NCBI GenBank assembly: GCA_046347015.1
Contig: JAXMHA010000006.1
Location: forward strand, 113,064 to 177,063
Length of the DNA stretch: 64,000 nt
From: Dokdonella_A sp046347015
Lineage (GTDB): Bacteria > Pseudomonadota > Gammaproteobacteria > Xanthomonadales > Rhodanobacteraceae
Direction: 5' to 3'
Below the pieces are notes generated by a model. The model saw only the letters and a list, made by a program, of their open reading frames with translations, was not told where the DNA came from and ran no database searches. The stretch's first letter is position 1, and every line of letters begins with the position of its first letter. Positions 17,833 through 26,501 of the stretch are shown here, one piece after another. The position numbers and the translations under genes were made by a program.

Positions 17833-18750
17833 TCAGCGCGAGCGCCGGGGAACCCACGTGCGTGCCAGGGCGATCGTCCCCACCCCGGCCAGGATGACCG
17901 CCATGCCGGCGAGCTCCAAAGGGCCGATCCGTTCGCCGGCGATCAGCGCGCCAATCAGGACCGCCACCGGCGGGTTGACGTAGGCGTAGCTGGCCGACAG
18001 TGCCGGCCGTACGTGGCGCAGCAGGTAGAGGTACGCCGTGAAGCCGATGATCGAACCGAACACGACCAGGTAGGCGAGGGCCGCAATCGACGCTGCCGAT
18101 GGGTGCGCGGGGACGCGCTCACCCGCGATCCAGGCCACGAGCGCCAAGGCCGGCGCCGCGCACGTCATCTGCGCGGCGACGTTCATTGCCCCGTCCGGCA
18201 TGTCCTGGCGGCGGCTCCAGATCGAACCGAACGCCCACGCCGCGGCAGCAACGATCAATGCGAGGGCCGCCATTGGCGCGGCGCGCAGCTCGCCACCGAG
18301 ATTCAGCACGACGACGCCGACGAAGCCGATCACCAGCCCCAGCAACTCCGTGCGGGTCGGCGTTTCGCGGTACGCGAACAGGAACAGCGCGACGAACAGT
18401 GGCTCGCTTGCCACCGCGACCGCGGCAATGCCGGAAGCGACGCTTTGTTCCGCGAAGCAGACGAGGCCATTGCCGCACAACAGCAGCAACACGCCGGTCG
18501 TGGCGGCATTTCGCCATTGACGCGGCGTCGGCGGCCGCACTCCGCTCAGGCGGAGCCAGCCGTACATCGCGAGGCCGGCGACGGCGAAGCGGATCGCGGC
18601 CAGCGTGAATGGCGGAAATCCGGTCAGCGCGTAGCGGATGCCGAGGTACGTCGAACCCCACAGCACGTACACCGCGAGCAGCGCCATCGGCAGGACCCAA
18701 CGGCGTTGCGGAATGCTGCCGGCGGACAGGGGGATGGCGGAGTCGTGCAT
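17833..18750 (-). CDS. EamA-family (DMT) exporter, YedA-like
   Basis: 305 residues, about ten TM helices in two EamA repeats. The first starts VLPMALLAVYVLWGSTYLGI, containing the WGSTYLGIRYAL motif of YedA/RhaT-type drug/metabolite transporters. The second ends ALIAGERIGPLELAGMAVIL, with the GERIGPLELAG hallmark. The length equals YedA when started at ATG 18750; the longer open frame upstream is Arg-rich and not membrane-like. Substrate unpredictable, likely amino acids or metabolites. Confidence 0.87.
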   Translation of the reverse strand: MHDSAIPLSAGSIPQRRWVLPMALLAVYVLWGSTYLGIRYALTGFPPFTLAAIRFAVAGLAMYGWLRLSGVRPPTPRQWRNAATTGVLLLLCGNGLVCFAEQSVASGIAAVAVASEPLFVALFLFAYRETPTRTELLGLVIGFVGVVVLNLGGELRAAPMAALALIVAAAAWAFGSIWSRRQDMPDGAMNVAAQMTCAAPALALVAWIAGERVPAHPSAASIAALAYLVVFGSIIGFTAYLYLLRHVRPALSASYAYVNPPVAVLIGALIAGERIGPLELAGMAVILAGVGTIALARTWVPRRSR

Positions 18751-18983
18751 GGCGGGTATTCGGGATTCCGATGGAGCGTGACGGTGGCGATCGTCGATCG
18801 GCACCGCGTTCCACAACGAACGGCGCCTTCCGGGTGGAAGGCGTGCATGGATTGTATTCCCCGCGCCGATGGCAACGCCTGCCAAGGCACGATGAAAATT
18901 TCGCGAGACTGCATTGAAACGCGCTCAACCCTTCCCGGGCTGATGTGCGCGCGGCGGGACTCAACCGTCCGCGGCAGGCGCCA

Positions 18984-19265
18984 TCACGGACCTTCCCCGC
19001 GTGCCTCCGTCCCGTTTTGCGCGCGGCGCGTCGACACGACGGTGAACTCGCCTTCGATCACGCCGGGTGGCGCCCGGTGCGGCGGGGGGTCGCTGCGCCA
19101 GGCGGAGCGGATCCGGTTCGCGATCCAGATGGCAATACCACCGGCCACCAGCACCGCAGCCGCAAACAGTCCGAGCGTAACAAGGGCAAGCAGCGCCAGC
19201 AGGCCGATACTGGCCGCGATCAGCCGGTTGACGGGGTGCCGGGATTGAAACTGCCAAGTCACCAT
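18984..19265 (-). CDS. Small membrane protein of unknown function
   Basis: 93 residues with one or two TM segments (LIAASIGLLALLALVTLGLF and AAAVLVAGGIAIWIANRIR), then a soluble tail with the PPGVIEGEFTVVSTRR motif. That tail recurs in short uncharacterised proteobacterial membrane proteins. Divergent from the Rieske gene. Real gene likely on composition; function unknown. Confidence 0.55.
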   Translation of the reverse strand: MVTWQFQSRHPVNRLIAASIGLLALLALVTLGLFAAAVLVAGGIAIWIANRIRSAWRSDPPPHRAPPGVIEGEFTVVSTRRAQNGTEARGEGP

Positions 19266-19366
19266 CAGATGGTCCTGTTTGCTCCAGCGTTGTTCGCTCG
19301 AAGGCTCGTCCGGTATCTTGGGACAATGCCGCAGGGCGACAAGTGCCGAAGGATGGTGGCTGCAGG

Positions 19367-19708
19367 ATGACCGTGCTGTGCCGGGTCGGGGACATCCCCG
19401 ACGGGGACGCGATCGCCGTGGCGTGCGAGGTGAACGGGGAGACGCTCAATCTGATCGTGACGCGCTCCGGGCAGGATGTTTATTGCTACCACAACGAGTG
19501 TCCCCATCAGGGCCGCCGGCTCGACTGGGCGCCGGGCCGGTTCCTCGTGCGCGCGGCACGCATCACCTGTGCGGTCCACGGCGCGACGTTCGAAGTCGCC
19601 GGCGGGGCGTGCATCGGCGGTCCGTGTCGCGGCCAGCCGCTGGCCGCGTTGCCGGTGCGGGTCGCCGATGGCGAGGTCGTCCTCGACGATCCCTTGCAGC
19701 CAGCGTGA
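19367..19708 (+). CDS. Rieske [2Fe-2S] domain protein
   Basis: 113 residues, a stand-alone Rieske ferredoxin-like protein. The cluster ligands are visible as CPHQGRRL (Cys-x-His) and, 18 residues further on, CAVHGATF (Cys-x2-His), followed by GGACIGGPCRGQPL. The ATG at 19367 is preferred over an upstream GTG. Such proteins feed electrons to oxygenases or act as small redox carriers; no partner oxygenase is adjacent. It converges on the SLC13 gene with an 18-bp gap. Confidence 0.85.
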   Translation: MTVLCRVGDIPDGDAIAVACEVNGETLNLIVTRSGQDVYCYHNECPHQGRRLDWAPGRFLVRAARITCAVHGATFEVAGGACIGGPCRGQPLAALPVRVADGEVVLDDPLQPA

Positions 19709-19726
19709 CGCGCGGCCTCTCGACGA

Positions 19727-21574
19727 TCAGCCGCGAAACAGCAGGTTGACGCCGATCAGCGCGGTGACGAGCATCACCACCGTCAACGGCAGGCCGACGC
19801 GCAGGAAGTCACGGCTGCGGTAGCCGCCCGGGCCGGCGACGATCAGCAATGCCGGGCTCGCGGCCGGCAACAGGAATGTGTTCGAGGTACTGATCGCGAC
19901 CAGCACGGCATAGAGCGCCGGATTGCCGCCCGACGCCAGCGCAATGTTGATGGCCATCGGCACCATCATCACCGCCGCGCCCACGTTCGAGATGACCTGC
20001 GAGAAAAGCAGCGCGAGGATCGCGACGCCGAGTTGCAGCGCCCACTGCGGCGCACCGCCGGAATACCGCATGATTTCCTGCGCCAGCCACGCGGCCGCAC
20101 CGGTCGAATCCATCGACCAGCCGAGCGGGATCAGGCACGCAATGATGAACAGCGTCTTCCAGTTGATCGCGGCGTAGGCTTCGTCCATGTCGAGGACGCC
20201 GGACAGCAGCATGCCGATTGCGCCCGCCATCATCGCGACCGACAGCTTGAGGTCGGTGAACAGCCCGAGTCCGAGGGCGAGCGCGAAGAACGCGATCGCA
20301 TGCCAGATCTTCTCCGGCCGGTGCTCCTCCTTCGGATAGTCGGTGACGACGACGAGGTCCCGGCTTTCCGCCGCGAGCGCAAGGTCGCGCCAGAACCCGT
20401 GCAGCACCAGCGTGTCGCCCGGGCGCAGGACGATGCTGCGGACGTCTTCGCGGAACACCTCGCTGCCGCGATTGACGGCCAGCACCGAAATGCCGAAGCG
20501 CTTGCGCAGGCGCAAGTCGCCGACCGCCTGCTTGACCCAATGCGAGTTCGGCGGCAGCACGGACTCCGAAATGCCGGCGCGGGTCGGGTTGAACATGTCG
20601 CCGAAGTACTGGAGCCGCGGATGCAGCTTGCACAGTTGCGTGTTCGCGAATTCGGCCACGTCCTCGCGCCGCCCGAGGACGCCGAGCACGCTGCCGACCC
20701 ACAGCAACTGGTCGCCCGGCGGCGCGAGCCGCGATTCGTTGCCGGTCTTCAGCGCCAGCACCAATGGGGCGCCGTGGAGCTGTTCGGTCTCGGCGATGCT
20801 CATGCCGACCAGCGGGCTTTCCGCCGTGACCGTCAGCTCCATCACTTCGCCGGTGATGCCGTAGGTGTCGGCGAAGTAGGTTTCGGTGCGGCCCGGCGTC
20901 ACCTTCCGGTTCGATTCGTCCTCGGGCATCAGGCGGCGCGTGAGGAGCGCGAAATAGGCGAGCCCGACCAGCAGCATCGGGATACCGATCGGCGTGATCG
21001 CGAACAACGGGAAGGTTCCGATCGTCTGTGCGCCGGGCGGCAGGTTGCGGTTGACGCTCTGGATCAGGTCGTTGAGCAGGATCAGCGGCGAGTTCGAGAT
21101 CATCGTCACGTTGGTCCCGCACAGGATCGCGCACGCCATCGGCAGCAGCAGCCGCTGCAACGGCATGCCGGTGCGTGCGCTGATGCGGCTCGCGATCGGC
21201 AGGAACAGCGTCGCCAGCGCCTGGCTCTGGATGATCGAGGACAGTGCGCCGGCCATTGCATTGACCAGCACCGAAACGCGGCTTTCGACCCCGCGTGCGC
21301 GGCGCAGGATGAAGGACGCCGCCTTGTTCAGCACGCCGGTGCGGTCGAGCCCCGCGCCCATGATCATCACGCCGATCAGCGAGATCACCGCGTTGCCGCC
21401 GAAGCCCTGGAACAACTGGTCGACCGGGACGAGCCCGGCAATGCCGATCACGACGACGATCAGCAGGGCGACCAGGTCGGCGCGGATCCATTCGAGGATC
21501 AGCATCAGGATCGTGAAGACGACGAGCCCGAACACGAGCGTCATGCTGGGTGTCAGGGTCAGGCCGGATTCCAT
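19727..21574 (-). CDS. SLC13-family permease with two TrkA_C domains
   Basis: 615 residues. About five or six N-terminal TMs contain the SLC13 hairpin SSIIQSQALATLFLPIA. A central soluble insert of ~200 residues has two RCK/TrkA_C-like modules (VMELTVTAESPLVGMSIAET and FGISVLAVNRGSEVF). C-terminal TMs repeat the hairpin (NVGAAVMMVPMAINIALASG, STSNTFLLPAASPALLI). This fits the divalent anion/sodium symporter-like SLC13 branch; sulfate or dicarboxylate transport is inferred only from family. Confidence 0.88.
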   Translation of the reverse strand: MESGLTLTPSMTLVFGLVVFTILMLILEWIRADLVALLIVVVIGIAGLVPVDQLFQGFGGNAVISLIGVMIMGAGLDRTGVLNKAASFILRRARGVESRVSVLVNAMAGALSSIIQSQALATLFLPIASRISARTGMPLQRLLLPMACAILCGTNVTMISNSPLILLNDLIQSVNRNLPPGAQTIGTFPLFAITPIGIPMLLVGLAYFALLTRRLMPEDESNRKVTPGRTETYFADTYGITGEVMELTVTAESPLVGMSIAETEQLHGAPLVLALKTGNESRLAPPGDQLLWVGSVLGVLGRREDVAEFANTQLCKLHPRLQYFGDMFNPTRAGISESVLPPNSHWVKQAVGDLRLRKRFGISVLAVNRGSEVFREDVRSIVLRPGDTLVLHGFWRDLALAAESRDLVVVTDYPKEEHRPEKIWHAIAFFALALGLGLFTDLKLSVAMMAGAIGMLLSGVLDMDEAYAAINWKTLFIIACLIPLGWSMDSTGAAAWLAQEIMRYSGGAPQWALQLGVAILALLFSQVISNVGAAVMMVPMAINIALASGGNPALYAVLVAISTSNTFLLPAASPALLIVAGPGGYRSRDFLRVGLPLTVVMLVTALIGVNLLFRG

Positions 21575-21604
21575 GGTCGTCGGTCTGGCTCGCGTCGGTG
21601 GGTA

Positions 21605-22288
21605 TCAGTCTCGCACACGCAGGAAGTCGGTCACGGCATGGCCAAGGCGCAGGCCACGGCCTTCGAACCGGGTGACGATCCGCGCCGCCGGCGCCGCTTC
21701 GCTGGCGTCCGCCGGCAACCGCCACTCCGGCGCCTGCTCCAGCGCCGTGCCGATCGCCGCAGCATAATCGGCCCAGTCGGTCGCCACGTGCAATCGGCCG
21801 CCGTGCGCGGTCTTGCGGGCGAGCAGCCCGAGGAACGCGGGGGTGACCAGGCGCCGCTTGTGATGGCGCGCCTTGGGCCACGGATCGGGGAAGAAGATCC
21901 GCACCTCGGCCAGTGCCGCGTCGGCGAACTCGCGTTCCAGCACGTCGACGACGTCCGCGCAGTAGATGCGCACGTTGGCCACGCCGGCGGCGGCAAGTCC
22001 GTTCAACAGGCGGCCGACACCGGGGCGATGGACTTCGACCCCGACGAAATCGCGCGCCGGATCGAGGCTCGCCGCGTGCAACAACTGCTCGCCGTTGCCG
22101 AACCCGATCTCGAGCACCAGCGGAGTATTGCGGCCGAACACCGCCGGAAAATCCCGTGGGCCGGCGCCAACTTCGAGACCGTAGCGCGGCCAGTGGGCGT
22201 CGAACGCCCGCTGCTGGGCGGGCGTGATCCGGCCTTCGCGTCGCACGAAACTCCGGATGCGCCGTCGTTCGCCCGACGCTTCGGCCAT
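21605..22288 (-). CDS. trmB: tRNA (guanine-N7-)-methyltransferase
   Basis: 227 residues; uses SAM to form m7G46 in tRNA. Motif I is LVLEIGFGNGEQLLHAA. The TrmB signature IFFPDPWPKARHHKRRL and the C-terminal TRFEGRGLRLGH are intact. The start at 22288 (MAEASGERR) is set by a near-perfect AGGAGG eight bases upstream, in preference to an in-frame ATG at 22315. It is downstream of thiG, 94 bp away, probably in the same unit. Confidence 0.95.
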   Translation of the reverse strand: MAEASGERRRIRSFVRREGRITPAQQRAFDAHWPRYGLEVGAGPRDFPAVFGRNTPLVLEIGFGNGEQLLHAASLDPARDFVGVEVHRPGVGRLLNGLAAAGVANVRIYCADVVDVLEREFADAALAEVRIFFPDPWPKARHHKRRLVTPAFLGLLARKTAHGGRLHVATDWADYAAAIGTALEQAPEWRLPADASEAAPAARIVTRFEGRGLRLGHAVTDFLRVRD

Positions 22289-22382
22289 GTCGTCCCCCTC
22301 CTGCGGCGCGGACATCATCGCCGAAAGCGGCTGAATGCCGCCTGCGGCCCGCACGTTTCTCCGGGCAGGAGCGGTGGCGGCG

Positions 22383-23195
22383 TCAGCCGACGAGATGGTC
22401 GAGCGGGCTCGAGGCCGACGCGTAGCGGCGGCGCGGCATGCGTCCGGCGCGAAACGCGGCGCGGCCGGAGGCGACGGCGAGCTGCATCGCGTGCGCCATC
22501 AGGACCGGATCCTGGGCGTGCGCGATCGCGCTGTTCATCAGCACGCCGTCGCAGCCGAGCTCCATCGCGATCGTGGCGTCGGACGCCGTGCCGACGCCGG
22601 CATCGACGAGCACCGGCACCTTGGCGTTGGCGACGATCTCGAGGATGTTGTAGCGGTTCTGGATCCCGAGGCCCGACCCGATCGGCGCCGCGAGCGGCAT
22701 GATCGCGACGCAGCCGGTTTCCTCGAGCCGCCGCGCGAGCAGCGGGTCGTCGGTCGTGTAGACCATCACGTTGAAGCCGTCGTTGACCAGCGTTTCCGCC
22801 GCGGCCAACGTCGCCAGCACGTCCGGGAACAGCGTTTTCGGATCGCCAATCACTTCGAGCTTCACCAGCGCGGCGCCGTCCAGCAGTTCCCGCGCGAGGC
22901 GGCACGTGCGTACCGCGTCGTCGGCGGTGTGGCAGCCGGCCGTGTTCGGCAGGATCGTGTAGCGGTCCGGTGGCAGCACATCGAGCAGGTTCGGTTGCGA
23001 GGGATCCTGGCCGATGTTCGAGCGCCGGATCGCGATCGTGACGATCTCGGCCCCGGATGCCTCGGTGGCACGGCGGGTTTCGTCGAGATCCTTGAACTTC
23101 CCGGTGCCCGTCAGCAGACGCGAGCGGTAGCTGCGTCCGGCAATGACCAGTGGATCGATTCCGGCAGGGACTTCGGATTGCAGGACGGCATTCAT
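22383..23195 (-). CDS. thiG: Thiazole synthase
   Basis: 270 residues; condenses 1-deoxy-xylulose 5-phosphate, dehydroglycine and ThiS-thiocarboxylate into the thiazole moiety of thiamine. The TIM-barrel motifs SRLLTGTGKFKDL, TIAIRRSNIG, ILPNTAGCHTADDAVR, LVKLEVIGD (Schiff-base lysine) and VPVLVDAGVGTASDA are all present. It lies in the same direction as thiS but is separated from it by two M16 peptidase genes. Confidence 0.96.
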   Translation of the reverse strand: MNAVLQSEVPAGIDPLVIAGRSYRSRLLTGTGKFKDLDETRRATEASGAEIVTIAIRRSNIGQDPSQPNLLDVLPPDRYTILPNTAGCHTADDAVRTCRLARELLDGAALVKLEVIGDPKTLFPDVLATLAAAETLVNDGFNVMVYTTDDPLLARRLEETGCVAIMPLAAPIGSGLGIQNRYNILEIVANAKVPVLVDAGVGTASDATIAMELGCDGVLMNSAIAHAQDPVLMAHAMQLAVASGRAAFRAGRMPRRRYASASSPLDHLVG

Positions 23196-23286
23196 TTCGG
23201 CACATGGCTTGGGCAGAAGATTGAAGCTTAGCGCGGTTGGCGTGAACGGATCGGTTCCGGGACCCGCGTGGAAAAATCACGCTCGT

Positions 23287-24753
23287 TCAAGTCCGGCGCC
23301 GGGATCTGGTCCGCGTGACCCATTGGTCGAGCGCCTTCGCTTCGATCGTGGCGACCGCGGGCCATCGCTTGCGCAGCGACGCGCCGAACCGTCGCGCGTC
23401 ACCCGCGATGACGACGCGCACCGCTGCAGGATCGAGATGGACCTCGGCAAAACGTTGCACGTCGGCGGGGGTCACCGCCTGCACGCGTTCGCCGTGTCGG
23501 CCGATGTCATCGAGGTCGATCCCGTGGACCGCGCGCTCGACGACTTGCGCGGCGAGCCCGGCGGTCGTCTCGAGGCTGCGCCCGAAGTGGCCGCACAACG
23601 TCGCCTTGCGCGCCTCGAGCTCCGCGGCGGACGGCGGCGTCGTGCGCAGGGAGTCGAGCGCATCGAGGCTGAGCGTCGCGACTTCGTTCGCCGACGGATT
23701 CCGGGTTTGCGTCGAAGCGAAGAGCCAGCCGCCGCTTCGCAGCGCCTCGAGACCCGAAGTGGCGCCGTAGCTCAAGCCGCGTTTGATGCGGATTTCCGCG
23801 TTGAGTCGCGAGGAATACGAACCGCCGAGTACCGCATTGGCAACGATTCCCGCGTAGTAATCGGGCGAGTCGCGGCCGATCGCGGGCTGCGCGGCGACGA
23901 CACAAGCCTGCCCCGTTCCGGGAAGGTCGACGGCAACGGCGGTGCCGCCGGCGGTTTCGGGTTCGCTCACCCGCATCCCGGGCAACGCGATCCCGGGCTT
24001 TCGCCAATCGCCGAACGTACGCTCGGCCAACGCGAACACGTGGCTCGGCTCGACATCACCCGCGAACACCAGGACTGCGTTGTCGGGCCGGTATCCGATC
24101 CGGTGCAGCGAAGCGAGGTCCTCGCGTGTCAGCGCCTTCAGCGAACGCAACGTGCCGGCGGCAGGATGGCCATAGCAGCCCGCTCCGAACACCAGGCGCC
24201 GCGCGACCAGTTCGGCAAGTTCGGCGGGTTCGCTCCACGCGACGCGCAGTGCGTCCAGGGCTTGCTTGCGCGCGCGCTCGACCTCGTCGCCGGCGAAAGC
24301 GGGATTGCGGATCACGTCGGCGAGGAGGGCGGCCGCGGATCCGAGCCGCGGCGTCGTGACGGTCATCGTGACGTCGGTGCGGCACCAACCGGCCGCGGCG
24401 TCGATCGATCCGCCGAGGCTCGCCGCGGCTTCGGCGATTGCGGTCGCGCTGCGTTGCGGCGTTCCCCGCGTCAGCAGGTCGGCGGCCAGCGACGCCGCGC
24501 CCGGGAGCGTCGGCGGATCGGCTTCGCTGCCCGAACGCAACGCGAAACGGATCGTCGCGAGGGGCAGTTGCGCGCGGCGTACCGCGATCACGCGCAGGCC
24601 GTTCGACAGGACGTGTTCCGACGTCACCGGCACGCGCAGCGTACGCGGCGGCCCCGGCGGCGGCGGTGCCGTTTCGGCTCGATGGGCGGGTCGCGGCCGG
24701 CCGGCGGCCCGGGCGCCGGCGTGGCTCGGGAGGAGTCGCCGGGGCGTCGTCAT
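23287..24753 (-). CDS. M16-family peptidase homologue, non-catalytic partner
   Basis: 488 residues. Two tandem M16 domains are recognisable (LSNGLRVIAV ... RSGSEADPPTLPGAASLAADLL; later AGIVANAVLGGSYSSRLNAEI and RGLSYGATSGLEALRSGGW). The zinc motif HxxEH is missing: the equivalent place reads GAASLAADLL. It should be the regulatory subunit of a heterodimer with the next gene upstream, whose stop it overlaps as ATGA. No signal peptide is visible (Arg/Pro-rich N-terminus), unlike most bacterial M16 pairs. Confidence 0.88.
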   Translation of the reverse strand: MTTPRRLLPSHAGARAAGRPRPAHRAETAPPPPGPPRTLRVPVTSEHVLSNGLRVIAVRRAQLPLATIRFALRSGSEADPPTLPGAASLAADLLTRGTPQRSATAIAEAAASLGGSIDAAAGWCRTDVTMTVTTPRLGSAAALLADVIRNPAFAGDEVERARKQALDALRVAWSEPAELAELVARRLVFGAGCYGHPAAGTLRSLKALTREDLASLHRIGYRPDNAVLVFAGDVEPSHVFALAERTFGDWRKPGIALPGMRVSEPETAGGTAVAVDLPGTGQACVVAAQPAIGRDSPDYYAGIVANAVLGGSYSSRLNAEIRIKRGLSYGATSGLEALRSGGWLFASTQTRNPSANEVATLSLDALDSLRTTPPSAAELEARKATLCGHFGRSLETTAGLAAQVVERAVHGIDLDDIGRHGERVQAVTPADVQRFAEVHLDPAAVRVVIAGDARRFGASLRKRWPAVATIEAKALDQWVTRTRSRRRT

Positions 24754-26150
24754 CGACGGCGGCCTGCATCGCGCCGGCGCGGTTTACGCGGCGCACGTGG
24801 CCGTGAATAGTCGATGGCGACCGAATGCGCATCGACGAGCCAGCGCCGGATCACGCGTTGGACGTCAGCGGACGTCACCGCCGCAATTGCGGCGAGGTCG
24901 GCATCGGCACGCGCCGGGTCGCCGGCGACCAGCGTCGCTTCGCCGAGTGCAAAGCCGATTCCCATCGGCGTCTGTCGCCGGCGCAGGGCATCGGTGAGGA
25001 TCCGGATCTTGACCCGGTCGAGTTCGGCATCGGGCACGCCGTCGGCGGCAAGTTTCCGGATGATGTTTCGCATCGACAGGCGAACGGCGGCCGGGTCCCG
25101 TCCGCTCGCGACGATCGCGAACCCGTAGATCAATCCCTGGTCGGCACGCAGGTCCGCTTCGAAATCCACTTCGGTGGCCGACTGCTCGCGGTAGACGAGG
25201 GCCTGGTGCAATCGCGACGATTCGCCGCGGCCGAGCACGGCGGCAGCCACGCGCAATGGCGCCGCATCGGCGTCGGCCGCGGGCGGGATCAGCCAGGTCT
25301 CGACGATGGCCGGCAGCGGCACGTTGGGCCCGTGCCTGGTGCGGTGACGATTGCGCGTCCACTCCGGTTCGACCATCGCGACGACCGGGACGCGCGCCTT
25401 GGGCCGTCGCAATGCGCCGAAGTAGCGCTCGATCCATCCGTCGAGCGGCCCTTGGTCGAAATCGCCGACGACGATCAGCGTTGCCCCGTCGGGTCGATAC
25501 CACAGGCGGTGGAATTCGACGACGTCCTGCAGCGAGGCCGCTTCGAGTTCAGGGATGCTGCCGATTCCGGGCCGCCGGTAAGGATGCACGCGGTAGGAGT
25601 CAGGATCGATCGCGTTGAACAGGCGGCCATAGGGCGCCGCGAGGACGCGCTGACGGTACTCCTCCTCGACGACCGCGCGCTCGGACTCGAAGTTGGCGGC
25701 ATCGACCTCGAGGTTCGCCATCCGCTCGGCCTCGGCCCACAGCAACCGCTGCACGTGGTTCGAAGGCACAACCTCGAAGTAGTTGGTGTAGTCGCCGCCG
25801 GTGGATGCGTTGTTCGCGCCACCGACCGCTTCAGTCAGCTCGTCCATCTGTTCCGCACGCATGTGCTTCGTGCTCTTGAACATCAGGTGTTCGAAGAGAT
25901 GCGCGAAACCGGAGCGGCCCTGCGGATCGTTCTTCGATCCGACCCGGTACCACACCTGCACGCTGGCATTGGGACTGGTGTGGTCCTCGACGGTCAGGAC
26001 CCGCAAGCCGTTGTCGAGAAAGCGCTCGCGGTACGCGAGCGGCGGGATCGGGATCGCGAGCGGCCCGGCACTGGAGGACGCGTTGGTGATGGGATTGGGC
26101 ATGCGCGGGATTGACTTGGGGCGGTCGCGACCGGCACGGTCGGTGGACAT
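24750..26150 (-). CDS. M16-family zinc metallopeptidase, catalytic subunit
   Basis: About 466 residues from ATG 26150 (ATG 26102 also possible). The inverted zinc motif HLFEH is in GFAHLFEHLMFKST, with the downstream Glu ligand in ERAVVEEEYRQ and the M16 substrate-clamp region RLHQALVYREQSATEVDF ... IYGFAIVASG. It resembles pitrilysin/processing-peptidase-like enzymes that degrade short unfolded peptides. The N-terminus (STDRAGRDRPKS...) is hydrophilic, so a cytoplasmic location is suggested. It lies 33 bp after thiS. Confidence 0.9.
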   Translation of the reverse strand: MSTDRAGRDRPKSIPRMPNPITNASSSAGPLAIPIPPLAYRERFLDNGLRVLTVEDHTSPNASVQVWYRVGSKNDPQGRSGFAHLFEHLMFKSTKHMRAEQMDELTEAVGGANNASTGGDYTNYFEVVPSNHVQRLLWAEAERMANLEVDAANFESERAVVEEEYRQRVLAAPYGRLFNAIDPDSYRVHPYRRPGIGSIPELEAASLQDVVEFHRLWYRPDGATLIVVGDFDQGPLDGWIERYFGALRRPKARVPVVAMVEPEWTRNRHRTRHGPNVPLPAIVETWLIPPAADADAAPLRVAAAVLGRGESSRLHQALVYREQSATEVDFEADLRADQGLIYGFAIVASGRDPAAVRLSMRNIIRKLAADGVPDAELDRVKIRILTDALRRRQTPMGIGFALGEATLVAGDPARADADLAAIAAVTSADVQRVIRRWLVDAHSVAIDYSRPRAPRKPRRRDAGRRR

Positions 26151-26183
26151 CACGCCGTGGTCGACCCGGCGACGTCGTCGAGC

Positions 26184-26384
26184 TCAGCCGCCGCCGATCG
26201 CGTGGACGATTTCGATCCGGTCACCGGGCGCCAGGCGCACCGTTGCCAGGGCACTGCGCGGCACGATCGCGCGGTTTACCTCGATGGCGACGCGACGCCC
26301 GAGATAGCCCGCCTCGGCCAGGAACTCGGCAATGGTGAGCTCCGGCCGGACTTCGCGTTCTTCACCATTGAGGACGATCTTCAC
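26184..26384 (-). CDS. thiS: Sulfur carrier protein ThiS
   Basis: 66 residues, ubiquitin-like fold: MKIVLNGEEREV at the start, TIAEFLAEAG helix, VAIEVNRAIVPRSAL and the C-terminal GDRIEIVHAIGGG. The terminal Gly-Gly is adenylated and thiocarboxylated to donate sulfur to ThiG. The start is a GTG with a -10 box (TACAAT) only 6 nt upstream, suggesting a leaderless transcript. First gene of the thiS-M16-M16-thiG-trmB run. Confidence 0.92.
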   Translation of the reverse strand: MKIVLNGEEREVRPELTIAEFLAEAGYLGRRVAIEVNRAIVPRSALATVRLAPGDRIEIVHAIGGG

Positions 26385-26400
26385 GCGTCCATTGTAGTCG
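26385..26400 (-). promoter_or_regulatory. Candidate leaderless promoter of thiS
   Basis: Minus-strand TACAAT (26391-26396) ends 6 nt before the GTG of thiS. No Shine-Dalgarno is present in those 6 nt. No good -35 is visible, and no TPP riboswitch can be accommodated. Confidence 0.38.
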
Positions 26401-26446
26401 ACGGGCCGTTATCGGCTGCAGCGCGCACGTTGCCGCCGTGCCGCGC

Positions 26447-26479
26447 AAGAAAAAGAGCCGCAGATCGAGCCTGCGGCTC
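26447..26479 (-). terminator. Rho-independent terminator of the FecR/DUF6600 gene
   Basis: On the minus strand a perfect 9-bp stem (arms GAGCCGCAG and CTGCGGCTC, 26479-26471 and 26463-26455) with a 7-nt loop is followed by TTTTTCTT. It starts 22 bp after the stop at 26502. This is the clearest intrinsic terminator in the window. Confidence 0.88.
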
Positions 26480-26501
26480 CGGTTGGCTTCAGGTCCCGGG
26501 C

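Noticed and set aside
22289..22315. Longer trmB start at ATG 22315
   Set aside because: A strong AGGAGG lies within this stretch, 8 bp before ATG 22288, which therefore decides the start.
20033..22702. 889-codon open frame on the plus strand
   Set aside because: It is the antisense shadow of the SLC13 permease, trmB and thiG genes; its product is Arg/His/Asp-rich without motifs, as expected for GC-rich antisense frames.
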